Part shown: positions 42,652 through 54,300 of the stretch, one piece after another
How positions within the stretch are numbered: position 1 is the first letter of the stretch
How the letters are laid out: each line of letters starts with the position of its first letter
Program-made: the position numbers and the translations under genes
Source of the DNA: Acheta domesticus
Lineage: Eukaryota; Arthropoda; Insecta; Orthoptera; Gryllidae
Assembly (NCBI GenBank): GCA_031308135.1
Contig: JAHLJT010000631.1
Location: 210,846,731 to 210,910,730, forward strand
Reading direction: 5' to 3'
Length of the DNA: 64,000 nt
Notes under the pieces: model-generated
Databases searched by the model: none
Told to the model about the DNA's origin: nothing
The model's input: only the letters and a program-made list of their open reading frames with translations

Positions 42652-45600
42652 TTAGACATCTGCTTTTAATTGATTGTTGCTCAACTGCACTTTTTCACCA
42701 GGTTTAAAAGCAGGCATGCCCAGATAAGGACAAGATGCACATCTGAAGGCATCTCCTAAGTAACACTGAAAGAAAAGATGATAGATGAAACATTAAATGC
42801 ACACACCAACCCTAATTGTCTGGTATATAATAAAACATACAACTCGGAGAAACGGTGGAACCAAATACCAAAGTACAAAAAAAAAAAATGTATTTATACA
42901 TTATCGTTGTTATTACTGTATCATAATACACAACTAGTTCCTCCCCCCTAGTATCTTATCTGAAAGAAAATATGGAGTCTTACAATCGCAGACTAAGTTG
43001 GGTTGATTAGAATTGTTTTTACACTCTGTGGTCAACTAATGCTGCGAGAGTAAGTTGCAAAGGCTGATTTTATAAATATGCCAGGCAATTCAGATTAATA
43101 TTTTTTTGAATGAGCCAGTAAAGAGAGAATCTCCAGTAAATGGCATAGTTGTAAGCATAGTCTTACAGATTGTGGTTGTAAGAGAAACACAACACGAAAT
43201 CCTAGGACCTTCCGGTCGGGCACTAACGTGCCCTGAACCACCTAAGTTGGCATGAGTGTGAATTTATGTGTTGCAATAGATGAACATGATAAAATTTACA
43301 TTGATAGAAGTACACATTCTACATCCTCGAAATAGATCAACAAAAAAATTATTTCTTGGGGGGGAAAAAAATAAAAATGCAAGTGTGGTAATTTTGCTCT
43401 TCCCAGCACCACCCGTGGAACAGATACTGGCTTATAATTCACTCTATCACACAAACTTTAAGTTAATAGTTGATAATAGAAAAGAGAGAGAGCAACAAAA
43501 GAGGGAAGATTCCTGGCATCAGAAAGACTATAAATGCAAATTCAATGCACAAAACTTTCATATTCCATTGGAAATAGATAGAATGTCATATTGATACTTA
43601 CATTTCCACAAGCTGATGTTTGGATTTGATTAGACTGTTTTGGTTGTCCTGCAGCTTCACTCTCCAACTCTTCAGCCAATCCGCATGTACAATTCTTACA
43701 AGCCTTTCTCTTACCAGTGGTTCCACACACTGCAAATAAACTTCGTAAAGTAAAGGCAGCTTGCAATAACTAAAATATAAATTTTCTTTGTTGAAATGTT
43801 CATGAAATACTATTAAAAAGGTAAAGTTATCCTGTGCAATTGCTCATAGGCCGATGTGGCCCACAGGGGAAGTGAAGATAGGGCTCCACCTATTTGTTGC
43901 CATCGGCACAAGGAGGAGATTGTGAGGTGAGCAAAACGCTCCAGCCGCCTTTACCCCCAGGAAAAATCTTGGTATTTACTTGGAAATGAGGACTGAGTTG
44001 ACCCTTGAGCTGCCCTGAATGGAAAGCACCAAATAAAAATCCTTGCCTATGACGGGATTTGATCCTCGATCCTTTCAGGTCAGGAAGCCAGTACCCTACC
44101 ACTGAGTCACTGTGGCTTCTGAATAGGTATTACATCACTAATAAAAAGAACATTTGGCTACTGATAAAGAAATGAATAATAGTTAATTTTTACTTTCTTG
44201 TAATGGCCTCTGTAGAATAGAGAAAGTATTGCTATGCCTATTTCTGAAAAACACTGTCTAAACCACTCACAGAATTTTCAATAAAATTGATATTTCTTGA
44301 CAGATCTGGCTGATATTGTGATTCCTTAACTCTGAAACTAATATATTAATATTGGGAGATCCTTTATTGAGGCCCCTAGAGCATTTGCAACATTTTTTGC
44401 TTATTTTTTTTAATCATTGTCGATTCATGACTATGACGTAGAAATGGGAAATGTAATGAAATGTTTCTTTTTCTCAAATAGTGAAACTTTTGAGTTTCTG
44501 AAACTTTTTCTCAAATAGTGCAAAGTACATTTGTACAATTTTTAGAAGTCCAATTTTCTTAGAGGAAAAAATAGTTTTAGTGATTTTTAAAGAGAATTTT
44601 CTGAGGTGTCAAAAATTAATGGAATGTACACAATACAATCCAAGTGGTTTGGCTATAGTGTCTCAAGTGACAAAGCGAGAGACAAACAAAATGACATACA
44701 GAAATGCAACACAAAATCGAAGCAAAGAACTCCATAAAAAGTAAAAGAAATATTTTCATCAATAATGGTAGGAACATATGAAGTTATCTGATGATTTAAG
44801 CTTCTTCTATTCACTTAGGTCCAGGTAAATATTATGGCAATCACCAATAAAAAATGTCTTTTGACAACTCATTCTCAATTGTGTCTTTGTTTTTAAGGTG
44901 TCATACACTTGAGTTTTCCCAACCTTAAATTTCTTTATTAAAACCTTGACAGAAGTGTTGCTTAGTTTGTGTTCTTCAATTAGTCTAATTTTCTCTCCCA
45001 GAGTTAACATTTTCAATTTGCTGCCTGACATCACAATCTCTTGACGAACACCAGCAATTCATCAAACTGAACAACAGTAAATGTTTAGAACCACTGAACC
45101 CAAAGCACGCATTACAAGAACTGTGTAAGAATCATTCTTCGCATCTCTCCTTTACTCGGGCTTGTGAAGGTCAGTGATATTACAAATATACAGTGGCTTT
45201 TGCACTAGTAGCTTGGGAAATATGATGTTTGGATGAGGGTAGCTGAGAAAGCAGATGGGTAAGCACAGCTCTCAATGTCACCACACTTACAAATATTTAA
45301 TTTTGAAACAAACATCTTATCCAGAATTTTTAAAACAGTCATACTGAAAATTCCTTTCTATTACTGCATTAGGCAGGTTTCTGGCTTATCCTATGTGCTT
45401 TACATTTGGAAATAGTCTGTTCTGAGATTTTTTCCAACAAAGGCAGGTTTCCACCTTAGTCAGGTTTTACTGTAGTTAGGAATCAAGGGCACATGCAACC
45501 AGCAACTCACTTTACCATCATCCATAATTCGGAATCCATGTGTGCAAGAGCTTTAAAACCAGGTTTCTTTACTCCAAAGGAATACAACTTATGATGTTTT

Positions 45601-47209
45601 CTACGCAGTAATCTACAAAATGAATCGTTTACAACATTCTATTACATTTTTAAAAGGACAGTACACATTGCCAGAAACATTTAAAGTTTGATTCCAGTAT
45701 GAAGATATTTTCACTTTTTGAACAAGTGCTGATTTTTGTTGTTATTGTTCATATTTTTTTGATTGGAATTTTTTTGTGAAAAATCTTTTGGTCCTTTCTG
45801 CTGCCTGTTTTGGAGATTCTACTGTTTTGGGTTCTCTAGCTATTCAGAACTCCCTATTTCTTCTACCAGGGAAGCCAATGCACTACCTGCTATCTTAGCC
45901 TTTGTAAAATAATTTCATAATACATCTTAATTAATTTCATTAACATCCATTTGAATACCAAGATTAACATATAGGGGAGCAGGGCGGTATGTAGAAAATA
46001 AGACCTACTTGAACTTTCTGATTCATTTTTGGAGATGTAATCTCCTAGGTCCCCCAACTGTCAAGCGTGTGTGAGTGGTCAGAAATCAGCAAAAAACCAA
46101 AATACATGTAAAATTAAATTGAGGTGTCAATAGACCCATTACATCTAGTCTACAACGCTTTAAAGAGCTAATGATTTTAGGTGAGTTCCAGTAAGAAGTT
46201 ATTTTCACTTATGAATCAATGATTTATAAAATGTGAAATTTTTGCATGGGGCAAACTGATGGCTATCATTTATCACAGTTCTCACGTAGATTCAGATTTT
46301 CAAAATGAAATTAATTTAAATTTAAAATGGTATTTTCAGAAGAACATGCTTTCCTAAGAAAGTTACTGTCCAACCTTTGAGGGAAGATGGGTCAGGTTTC
46401 TTGAGATCACTGTCATCTAACAAAGTATCAGAATCAATTGTCTCAATGTCATCATCCAAAGAATCCAGTTTCCAAACAGCAGCAACTTCTGATGGTGGAT
46501 TGGTTGCAGCAATGTTTTTAGCAAAGGGCAGTACAGCAGACGATCCGATCTAGGAATTTTATAACATTTTGATAATTGTAATATACCTATTACAAAATAT
46601 GATAATAATAAATTAAATCCATTTTACCTCAAAATTTGGTTTCTTGCATTGTATTTCTACAATATTTAAGCTTTCACTCGTATTAAACACAGTCTTGAGA
46701 GTCTCTCTTTCATTTTTGTTTAATGAAATAGATTTTGGTTCTTTTATATCTACAAAACCTGCTAGTTTCAAGGTTGTATGTAATTTCTCCACAGTTTTCA
46801 AAGACTTCTCATTATTTTTAAGAACTGTTGCCTCTTGGAGAACAACTATGCCTTGAGGTTTCACAATTCGAGCTACTTCCCCAAGCTGTTGAACAGAATG
46901 AACTATGGACTGAGGAAAAAATACTCCAGATAGAACAACATCAAATGATGAAGCTGCATGTGATGCTAGAACAAACATACATCCTTAACATAAAACACTG
47001 AACACACTATATGCTCATTATCAATATTTTTCATAAACAAAATGATTATACAAACCTAAAGACAATCTCCCAGCATTTTCTAATGAAACTTTTCCACTTG
47101 GGCCTACCAATTGTTTAAGGTTTTCAACAACATCTTTCAGCTTGTTAGGGTCAACAGCATCTCCCCATACAATAAGTACATTGTTATCTTTATCGATAAA
47201 CGGATACAT
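42652..47209 (-). CDS. CIAPIN1: CIAPIN1 / anamorsin (Dre2): cytosolic Fe-S cluster assembly factor
   Basis: Takes electrons from NDOR1 to the early cytosolic Fe-S assembly machinery. Minus-strand exons in transcript order: 47209-47056, 46965-46628, 46549-46375, 43729-43602, 42765-42652. They join in frame to 909 nt (302 aa; human 312). The N-terminal ~160 residues are the methyltransferase-like fold ([36 protein letters not shown]); a linker includes [12 protein letters not shown]. The C-terminus has both cluster motifs intact: CX8CX2CXC ([15 protein letters not shown]) and CX2CX7CX2C ([15 protein letters not shown]), the latter split between the last two exons. Ends KADV-stop. The start ATG is the first in frame with the conserved N-terminus, and it is divergent from NDUFAF7. 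Intron 3 (43730-46374) contains a SINE, a pogo fragment and repeat debris. Confidence 0.94.
43270..43600. repeat. Dispersed repeat shared with SPoCk intron 8
   Basis: Shares acattgatagaag and a gcaaattcaatgcacaaaactttca-like stretch with 12810-13190. It lies in the last CIAPIN1 intron next to the exon 4 donor. Family unknown. Confidence 0.4.
43848..44120 (-). mobile_element. tRNA-derived SINE
   Basis: The minus-strand head GCCACAGTGACTCAGTGGTA carries a tRNA-like box A, and GGATCAAATCCCG (complement of about 44053-44065) is the box B. The spacing resembles a tRNA gene, followed by about 200 bp of unrelated body. No clear target duplication was found. Sequence differs from the SINE at 30099, so at least two SINE families are present. 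Confidence 0.65.
44187..44640 (-). repeat. CTAGTGG/ACTTTCCC family repeat, copy 10 (degenerate)
   Basis: Begins actttcttgtaatgg ... gagaaagtattg, the family tail, and continues ctaaaccactcacagaattt, matching ctaaaccatacgtacaattt of copy 3. Heavily diverged and with no head end. Confidence 0.5.
44807..45472 (-). mobile_element. Pogo/Tigger-like element, 5' part with CENP-B-type DNA-binding domain
   Basis: The minus-strand tip CAGTAAAACCTGACTAAGGT ends at 45472 beside TA, typical of pogo/Tigger. Downstream (45034-44807) a frame starts [20 protein letters not shown] and continues with [15 protein letters not shown], matching the CENP-B/Tigger N-terminal helix-turn-helix ('SLxEKxxxIxxxExGxS...LAxxFxVxKSTVxxILK'). 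The frame ends after 75 codons, with no DDE core, so this is a truncated relic in CIAPIN1 intron 3. Confidence 0.7.
45480..46374. other. CIAPIN1 intron 3, remaining part
   Basis: No exon or bounded element recognised. The sequence around 45920-46150 (aggggagcagggcggtatg, cccccaactgtcaagcgtgt, gtgagtggtcagaaatcagc) resembles 51040-51190 (gtagggggagttgattc, catgggtggtcagaaatgag), so a further dispersed repeat is likely. Confidence 0.4.
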
Positions 47210-48372
47210 CTTTCTGAGAAAAGCCCAAAGCTTCAGACTACCCGACTTCGTAACAATGACGCTCTCAGCTTTCTCTCTGTTTCAAGTTCTTTTTCAAAAT
47301 TCGACGAGTTGTTCCTTGCTATTCTTCACTGTGTGATAGCACGTAGCACGCAAAACTCCGAAATCTATATCGATAACAACTTTAATATTGGTATTTACTT
47401 GCAGGAATTCCGATGACACAAACATTCAATAACGCAGGACTTAGGTACATTACTGCATGTATTTCACACTCATAATTGTCGGTTTTCTTTTCTCCGAAAA
47501 AATATGATTTATGAACGACAAAACAAGAACTAAAAGTCTGTGTACAACGGGTGAAAATAAATGTCATGTAAATATGCCGTACATAGGAATTGGTAGACGT
47601 GATGGTAAGTAAGAAACAGCTGTTTGTTGCCAACCTGGGATAGTTAAAATCCATGAACAGTTTCCATTACTCATTACCATTCACTGGCAGACTTGGTTAT
47701 GATATAAAAATTGAAACACACAATACTAATCAAAATAATAATTGTTATTTTCATCCTTGAGTTGCAAGCGGAGGTGGAGTAACTTTGTGGTGGAAGTGAC
47801 TTATACTCTCTGGTGATCACTTTGTCGAAAAGGTTGTTGAAATTGTTAAATGCAGACATGTTGGTACTGCTGCTGGGACAAACGTAACAAAACGTAATCG
47901 GACAAAACCTATAGTATTGCTGGGGAGTGATCAGAGGTCATGAATATGGGGCAATTTTAAATAAAGTCGGTCTCGTGATATATCATCATTATTTTCAATC
48001 TGTCTGTCCTCCTTGATTGGAGTCAGAAACAATTGCGAATGATAATGACCATATTCCGAAACGTCATAAAATAGCGTGATAACGAGCTGTTGGTATAGGT
48101 TAACGAATCTACAAAGTTGCGGTGTGCTTTTTATATGCGAGTGATGTGTGTAACTTTTTTTAAAATATTTCATTTTAATACATGTTTAAAATCTTAAAGT
48201 ACTGCTATTAAATTGATTAAAAAATCATGCGATCACAGGTATAGCTCTTTCGAACAGTAACAACTAGAAGCTTCTGTAGTTCTCTTATGAATATTGTAGA
48301 AGAAATATTGAATATTTTGTAACTGAAGATCTTTTATTGGTTTCGTTGGATCGATTCGTTGCAATAGTAGAA
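47210..48372. promoter_or_regulatory. Divergent promoter region of CIAPIN1 and NDUFAF7
   Basis: The two start codons point away from each other 1163 bp apart. No transposon is seen in this gap, unlike nearly all neighbouring non-coding DNA, which suggests constraint. Core promoter elements cannot be placed from sequence alone. It also contains the small ORF at 47674-47859. Confidence 0.4.
47674..47859 (-). CDS. Possible small membrane protein, 61 aa
   Basis: Minus-strand ORF starting MSAFNNFNNLFDKVITREYK in a good initiation context (ACCAACATG), with one predicted membrane-spanning helix (ITIIILISIVCFNFYIIT) preceded by an Arg and Lys, and a short tail KSASEW. It looks like a single-pass or tail-anchored small protein. 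It lies in the transposon-free gap between two housekeeping genes. I do not recognise a family, and chance cannot be excluded for a 61-codon frame. Confidence 0.35.
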   Translation of the reverse strand: MSAFNNFNNLFDKVITREYKSLPPQSYSTSACNSRMKITIIILISIVCFNFYIITKSASEW

Positions 48373-51300
48373 ATGAATATTGTTAGAATCACAAGTAGAC
48401 TACTATATTTAAAAGCAAATTTCAGATGTGGTTAGTAAATTTAATTTTTTTGAAAATAATGTTTAAAAAATGTAAATATATGCAAGTGAGACATTATAAT
48501 CTGTTTTAGGGAAACAATGTTTGCATATAAATGGTCAAAACATCTCTGCAAAGCTGGGGCGCCAGTTACAGGCACGAATAAAAGCAATGGGTCCTCTGAC
48601 TATTGCAGATTACATGCGAGAGGTTTTAACCAATCCTACATCAGGTTACTACCAACATAAATCTGCTTTTGGCCCAGCAGGAGATTTTGTGACATCTCCT
48701 GAGATAAATCAAATGTTTGGAGAAGTGTGTTTGATTTCTCATTTTGTAGTTAAGTAGGTAAGTATTTTTTCATGCAGGTGCCAATTGGCTTAAAATTATC
48801 TGGTAGAGGTGTTATTCTCTGGGGAAATAATTTCAAATTGATACCCTGCAAGTTTTAATTTTTCAGAGACTTTTCTTTCACTTTACTTTCAGAAATTGAA
48901 AAACACCAAAATATATTACTAATGATTCTTTAGAGAATACAAGGGACAATTTTATCCTCTCTTTTTTATCTCAGTTTTGACATTGATTTAGACTTTTTTG
49001 ACTACAGAATGTGAAACTAATGTCAAAAATACATTTGGACACTACCACTTTCAAACCTTCTGACAAAATAATGAATTTTACTTTAAATTAGAATTTGCAC
49101 AAAACTTTTATTCGATTAATGACATTTGGTGTTTGTCAGTGTGAATTCCCATCTCGATCAGGTTTTTGTCCAGTTTCCCTGATCCATAGAGCAAATGCTG
49201 AGATGGCCCCTTGTTTTGCTTCTGGACGTAAATGTAGCTTCACTGTGCGCACGTTTTGTTGAGCACTCCTTTTGCTTGTAGTTCATTTACAGTTGAAATT
49301 GATTTTCTATAACTCGGGAAAAAACATTTTTCAAATATCTTTATTATTCTAAAATAATTATTTTCGAAATTAATTTTTTCGTTTTTTTTTTTTTTTTTTT
49401 TTAAAATAAAATTCTGGCCCTCAAGAAAATGTGCGCAGATAAATTTCTTTCCCCACACGTCATATACAGTTTTTACTGTTTTTTTGACTAAATAAATAAA
49501 TTTTAACACAATTCTCAATATTGAACCATTTCTTAGTACAACCGTGGGCACCAATTGAACTGTGCAATAAGTGAGTATTATCAATAAATTTAAAGGGCGG
49601 GTGATTTGTTATGGAATAGACCAATGGCATTTCTCAGGTATTTCACTGAAGAGTTAAAATAAGTAAATAAAAAAAAGAAACAACCACACAATATTACCAA
49701 TAAACACAAAAATGCTATGGTAAAAGTACTATGTATTTAATAAACTCCATAGGTGTGTACTGCTCGATGAGGAAGTACATTTCAGTCTTGAGTCCAACAA
49801 AACCAAATGTTTGTAGATTATGGCAGAGCTGGGAAATCTGGCACACTTGCATCGCCCATAACTGGAGCCCAATTCTTAGATTTTAACGTTTTTTGTTCCT
49901 CTCTTAACATTATTATTTTAATGCACAGTCTCAAAAATTTCTGAGCCAAATATGTGAATCGTACAAGTCCTAAAAATAGCAAAAATGGGTTATGATTTTA
50001 AAAAGTCTAAATTGGAAATTTGAAGAAAAATAAATATGCAAACTCAGCTTAAGAAAAGAAATTTTAGTTGATCGGAATTTTACTGTAGCCTGGGCTCAGC
50101 ATCTAACATTGCTGCCTTTTTGCTATTAATAAGATTTATACCAATATCCTGCCAAAAAATAGAAGGTACTGCCTTGAAATGAAGTGATGAACATCATTTA
50201 AGGTGTTTCATGGAAGGCAGTGGCAGGGGCTGCAGATGATGTTTTCTGGTCAAAGAAAAAATAAAAAAAATAAAAAATGAAATCCACTGAACTTTGGTTA
50301 TGAAAGATGAAAGACGCAAATGGAAATATCTGGAGAATTACCTGAGAGACAGAAAGCAGTGGCATTTGTGAACTGATATACCATTGATTTCGCATTGTGT
50401 TAAGGACTTTTCATTGTTTCAAGTGTTCTGAGAGGTAAAGGATGCCCTTCACACAAAATATTTTGGGATTATACAAGGTTATTCATTGCAACAGCACATC
50501 TTAAAGTTAAGGTTTGGTTCGGATGTTAATTTTTTAGAGAATATTTAAGAAGCTGATTAATTGTTCTTCAATTTTAAGTGCTTTTTAAAAAGAACTTTGC
50601 TTAAGTTCAGAAGTAAAAATATTGAATAAAATGAGTTAGTAATTTCAGTGTTATTTATTACAAATATTATTCAGTGTGATTTTGATATGATTAGAAAAAA
50701 GATAGATACCTAAAATGGGCTAAATCTACTATTAAAAAGCCCAAAATGACATTTATAAAATCTTATAAATTTGGGCCCTACCCACAACTCTCAAACAATG
50801 TCTTCTAGATTCTTAAAACAAGGTTTTCGTGGCCTGTGAACACAAGTTGTTTTCTGTGTTGTAATCTACGAAAAGAACATACTGTTACATTATATACTGT
50901 TACCTACTGTTACATTTTTGGAGTTTGTGCATGTCTGGGTTCTCTAGCCATTCAGAACTTTGTGTTGTGGTAATAACAAAACCCTTGAATTAAATGTTTG
51001 TTTCCAATTTAACAGGTGAGGAACATGAAGGGAAAATATGTAGGGGGAGTTGATTCTTCTGAAGCAGTTTTCAAGAAAATGAGACCTATTTGAAACTTCT
51101 ATTTTAGTTTTATAGCTTTAGCTCTTCTGAGCACCCCACCTTCCCCTATTCTGTGACATGCATGGGTGGTCAGAAATGAGTCAAAGCTCAAAACCTTTTT
51201 CTTTTTTCTGAGGGTATGCGAAAATCTGCAAAAGACACCGTGTGGCCCATACCACATGGAAGTGTGAGATTCTTACTAACTAAAAAAACACCTTCCTAGG

Positions 51301-54300
51301 CTTCTTCACCCCCATGGAACCTCCATGGAAACACAAAATGCTCAAAACCTCCATCACATGGTAGTGTGAGATTCCTACTCACTAAAACCACCTCTTTAGG
51401 CTTCTTCACCCCCATGCAAACTCAAAACCCACATAAAATTAAATTAACTTGTCTGTCAGCCCATTAATTTGGGCCTGTGGTGCTTCAAGTTCAGTTCTGG
51501 GGCTGACCATTTGAAGTTAGGACAAAGATAGTGTTATTTTCTCTTTTAAGACAATATGTAACTTACAAAGTGCAGAATGTTCAAAAGTGTCAAATTACTA
51601 ACACTTAATAGACACCAAAAGATGGTCGGATTCTTCTAGGTTCATTTATTTCGATAAACCTTTACCAGAATCAGTCACATAACTACTGAAATCATGGCTA
51701 GAATGTCCAACACAAAACCTAGACCAACCCCCTTGAAATTCTAATTTGATCATTGGGTTACAGAAGTCATCCACTTGCAAAACCTTTTAAATGACCAAAA
51801 AATTGTTATTGTTCTTATTGGAAAGGTCTCAGTGCCATCTACAAAGATATGTATTTATCAGCTAGTAAAACTGACTTTAAACACTTCAAAAGTAGATACA
51901 AAAGTCGCGTCCACTAGCAAAACCTGTCAAAATGGTCATGGCTACATTTTCAAAACCTGTTAAACTAGTGGTGCTACTGGATTTTAGAGAAAACGAAAAA
52001 TACCCAAAAATGAATTTTACGTCATATCAAAGAGTGCAATTAGCAGTATCCGTTCCAAAAGTTCGAAGAAAAAAATTGGAGCCATTTATGAGAAAATGGC
52101 ATTGAAGTGTTTCCGTGGGGAAAAAGGGGGGGGGGGAATTTTGCGCTAGTTTCCACAGTCCAGTGTCCATCCGTCCGTGAACACGACTACCGCCTAACCA
52201 TACGTAGGATTTTTTCCAAAATTATTTACATTAGCGGCGATTTGTTCACATTATTATTTTATGAGTACATGTGTTGTACATAATGTTATATAAAGTTTCT
52301 CGAAAACTCAACCGTTTTGGTTGTGTACAACATGTACAACACATGTACTCATAAAAATAATAATGTGAACAAATCGCCGCTAATGTAAATAATTTTGGAA
52401 AAAATCCTACGTATGGTTAGGCGGTAGTCGTGTTCACGGACGGATGGACAGACGTTTTGACAACAACCACTTTTTCGGTATCAGGGGCAGTGGCGTAGCG
52501 TCAGGGGACGCTGAGATGCTGAGCATCCCCGTACATAAGAACCTTAAATACTGTATTGATAATCTTACAAGTGGTCTGTTGGGCGAAACACGTTTTGTAT
52601 TAATTTTAAATTGATTTCCTATGATTGAATTCGGCGGGCTGTTGAAGCTGGCCTCTGATTGCTTGGAAGCTAAAATAATTCTAGCGTCTGCCGCCAGATT
52701 GCGACGAGCAATGACGCATGCGCAGATGGCGAGGTTCCCCTCTCCCCTCTTCACCCCTGGCCCAGAGAAACCCGACTGCTTTACGCTAGCGTCTACTGCG
52801 GAAAGAATCTCGTTTGTGCACGAGAGCGCAGCACACTTCAGGCGGTCAGTAAATTATCTTTCTCTCTCTCACTGGGGAGTCCCCGCTTGGTCATGGGTAC
52901 AAACTGTAGAAATAGTGCCTGATTACTATTTCTTAATTAACATCCAAGAAATTGTATTATCTCTTAAATAGATTACATATTATTTAAGTCTGCAGTGTAT
53001 AAATTAACAAATGGTCTTATTGCCATTCGCGTATAAGAATTAAAGCTGAGCCATTGTCTAATTTGCTTTCAAGATATCGGCTGTCGTGACTGCGGTGAGG
53101 ATTTTGTGGGAAGCGCCTACACCGTCGTAAGCAATCGAGATCGTGGAAGTAGTTCCAGTGTATCTGCCATAAATTGCGTTCGCCTGTGAGACGAAGTAGT
53201 TGATAGTGACATTTTGTGTGTTATTGTTGAGCATCCCCAAACGTGTGAGTCACGCTACGCCACTGATCAGGGGACCCTAAAACGTGAATGTTCATTGAAA
53301 TCTCGCAGTTTATGTTCCGCAGCATTATATAATTTTCCATTATATTATTACACTAAGTATATTACTCTGTATATACGTATTTATACGGGAAAGTAAAAAG
53401 CAAAACACGGCATGTGAGCCCTCTCAATGTTAAAGTTCTGAAATAGATATTAGCAGGTTTTGCATGTGGATTGCTGCATGCGCCTATGTTGCGTCTGTGA
53501 TTTAGCAGCTTTTGCAATTGGACCTTCTTACTTTCTCGGAGTAAAATACTTTTTACTGAGTAATATACGTAGTATAGGGAAAGTTATGTAATGCTGCGGA
53601 AAATCGATTTGGACTTTTCAATGGAAATACACGTTTGGGGCTCCCCTGATACCGAAGAGGACTTGTTTTTACTTTTATAGGGAAAGTTTGTAAAAAAAAA
53701 AATCCTAGCACGTGGTGCAGCCAGAATCCCTATTTTGTGGGTTCTTGATACCGAAAATCAATTGAAAACAAAACGTCTGTCCATTTGTCTGTGAACAACG
53801 CTATCGACTAAACCAATCAGCCGATTTTCTCCAAAATGGATATTTCCGGATTGATCTGAATGATCTCGCAGTCCCTTGAATTCGAAACCGATATTTTAAT
53901 TTTGGAGGGTACTTTACATGACGCCTCTGGGACATTTTCAATATTAAAAGAAATAGCGCCAACAATTTTGACTAAATTTTGTTGTTGAATAGTCTGAAGG
54001 TCATTTAAGAGAATGGCGTAGGTCTCATATTGGTTGAAAACTCTCATTTTTCGAAAATTGAAACAATTCAAAATTTTTTCGACATCTTCTACAGCTACAA
54101 TTATGAAGATACATTTTTTTCTTAATGAAATGTGTTTATAAAAAATAGGTCTTCAAATAAGGTCATGTTCAATTCTTCAGAAACATAAGTATTTTTTTCG
54201 AAAAATTGTGTCAAATAGACAATTTTTTTTATTTTCTTTAAACCATTTTTTCTTAAAAACGTTTTCTTATTATCTTCGTTTTTTTATTAAACTGGGACCT

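Larger units (their letters stand above)
51965..53394 (+). repeat. CTAGTGG/ACTTTCCC family repeat, copy 5, with palindrome and hAT insertion
   Basis: The head is CTAGTGGTGCTACTGG at 51965 and the tail is ATTTATACGGGAAAGTA at 53394. Internally it contains the near-perfect inverted repeat 52165-52449 and the hAT insertion 52488-53265. The repeat reads across the hAT insertion (tatcagggg|accctaaaacgtg). Confidence 0.8.

Noticed and set aside
43848..44120. True tRNA gene
   Set aside because: Box A and box B are tRNA-like, but the acceptor stem does not close and about 200 bp of unrelated body follow; a SINE explains it better.
45488..45612. Possible extra CIAPIN1 exon (minus) between exons 3 and 4
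   Set aside because: Its open frame has no similarity to CIAPIN1, and exons 3 and 4 already join in frame into the conserved CX8C motif.
48521..48757. NDUFAF7 exon 2 extended to the stop at 48755-48757
   Set aside because: The extension VCLISHFVVK is not conserved; ending at 48724 and joining 62217 restores the family sequence.
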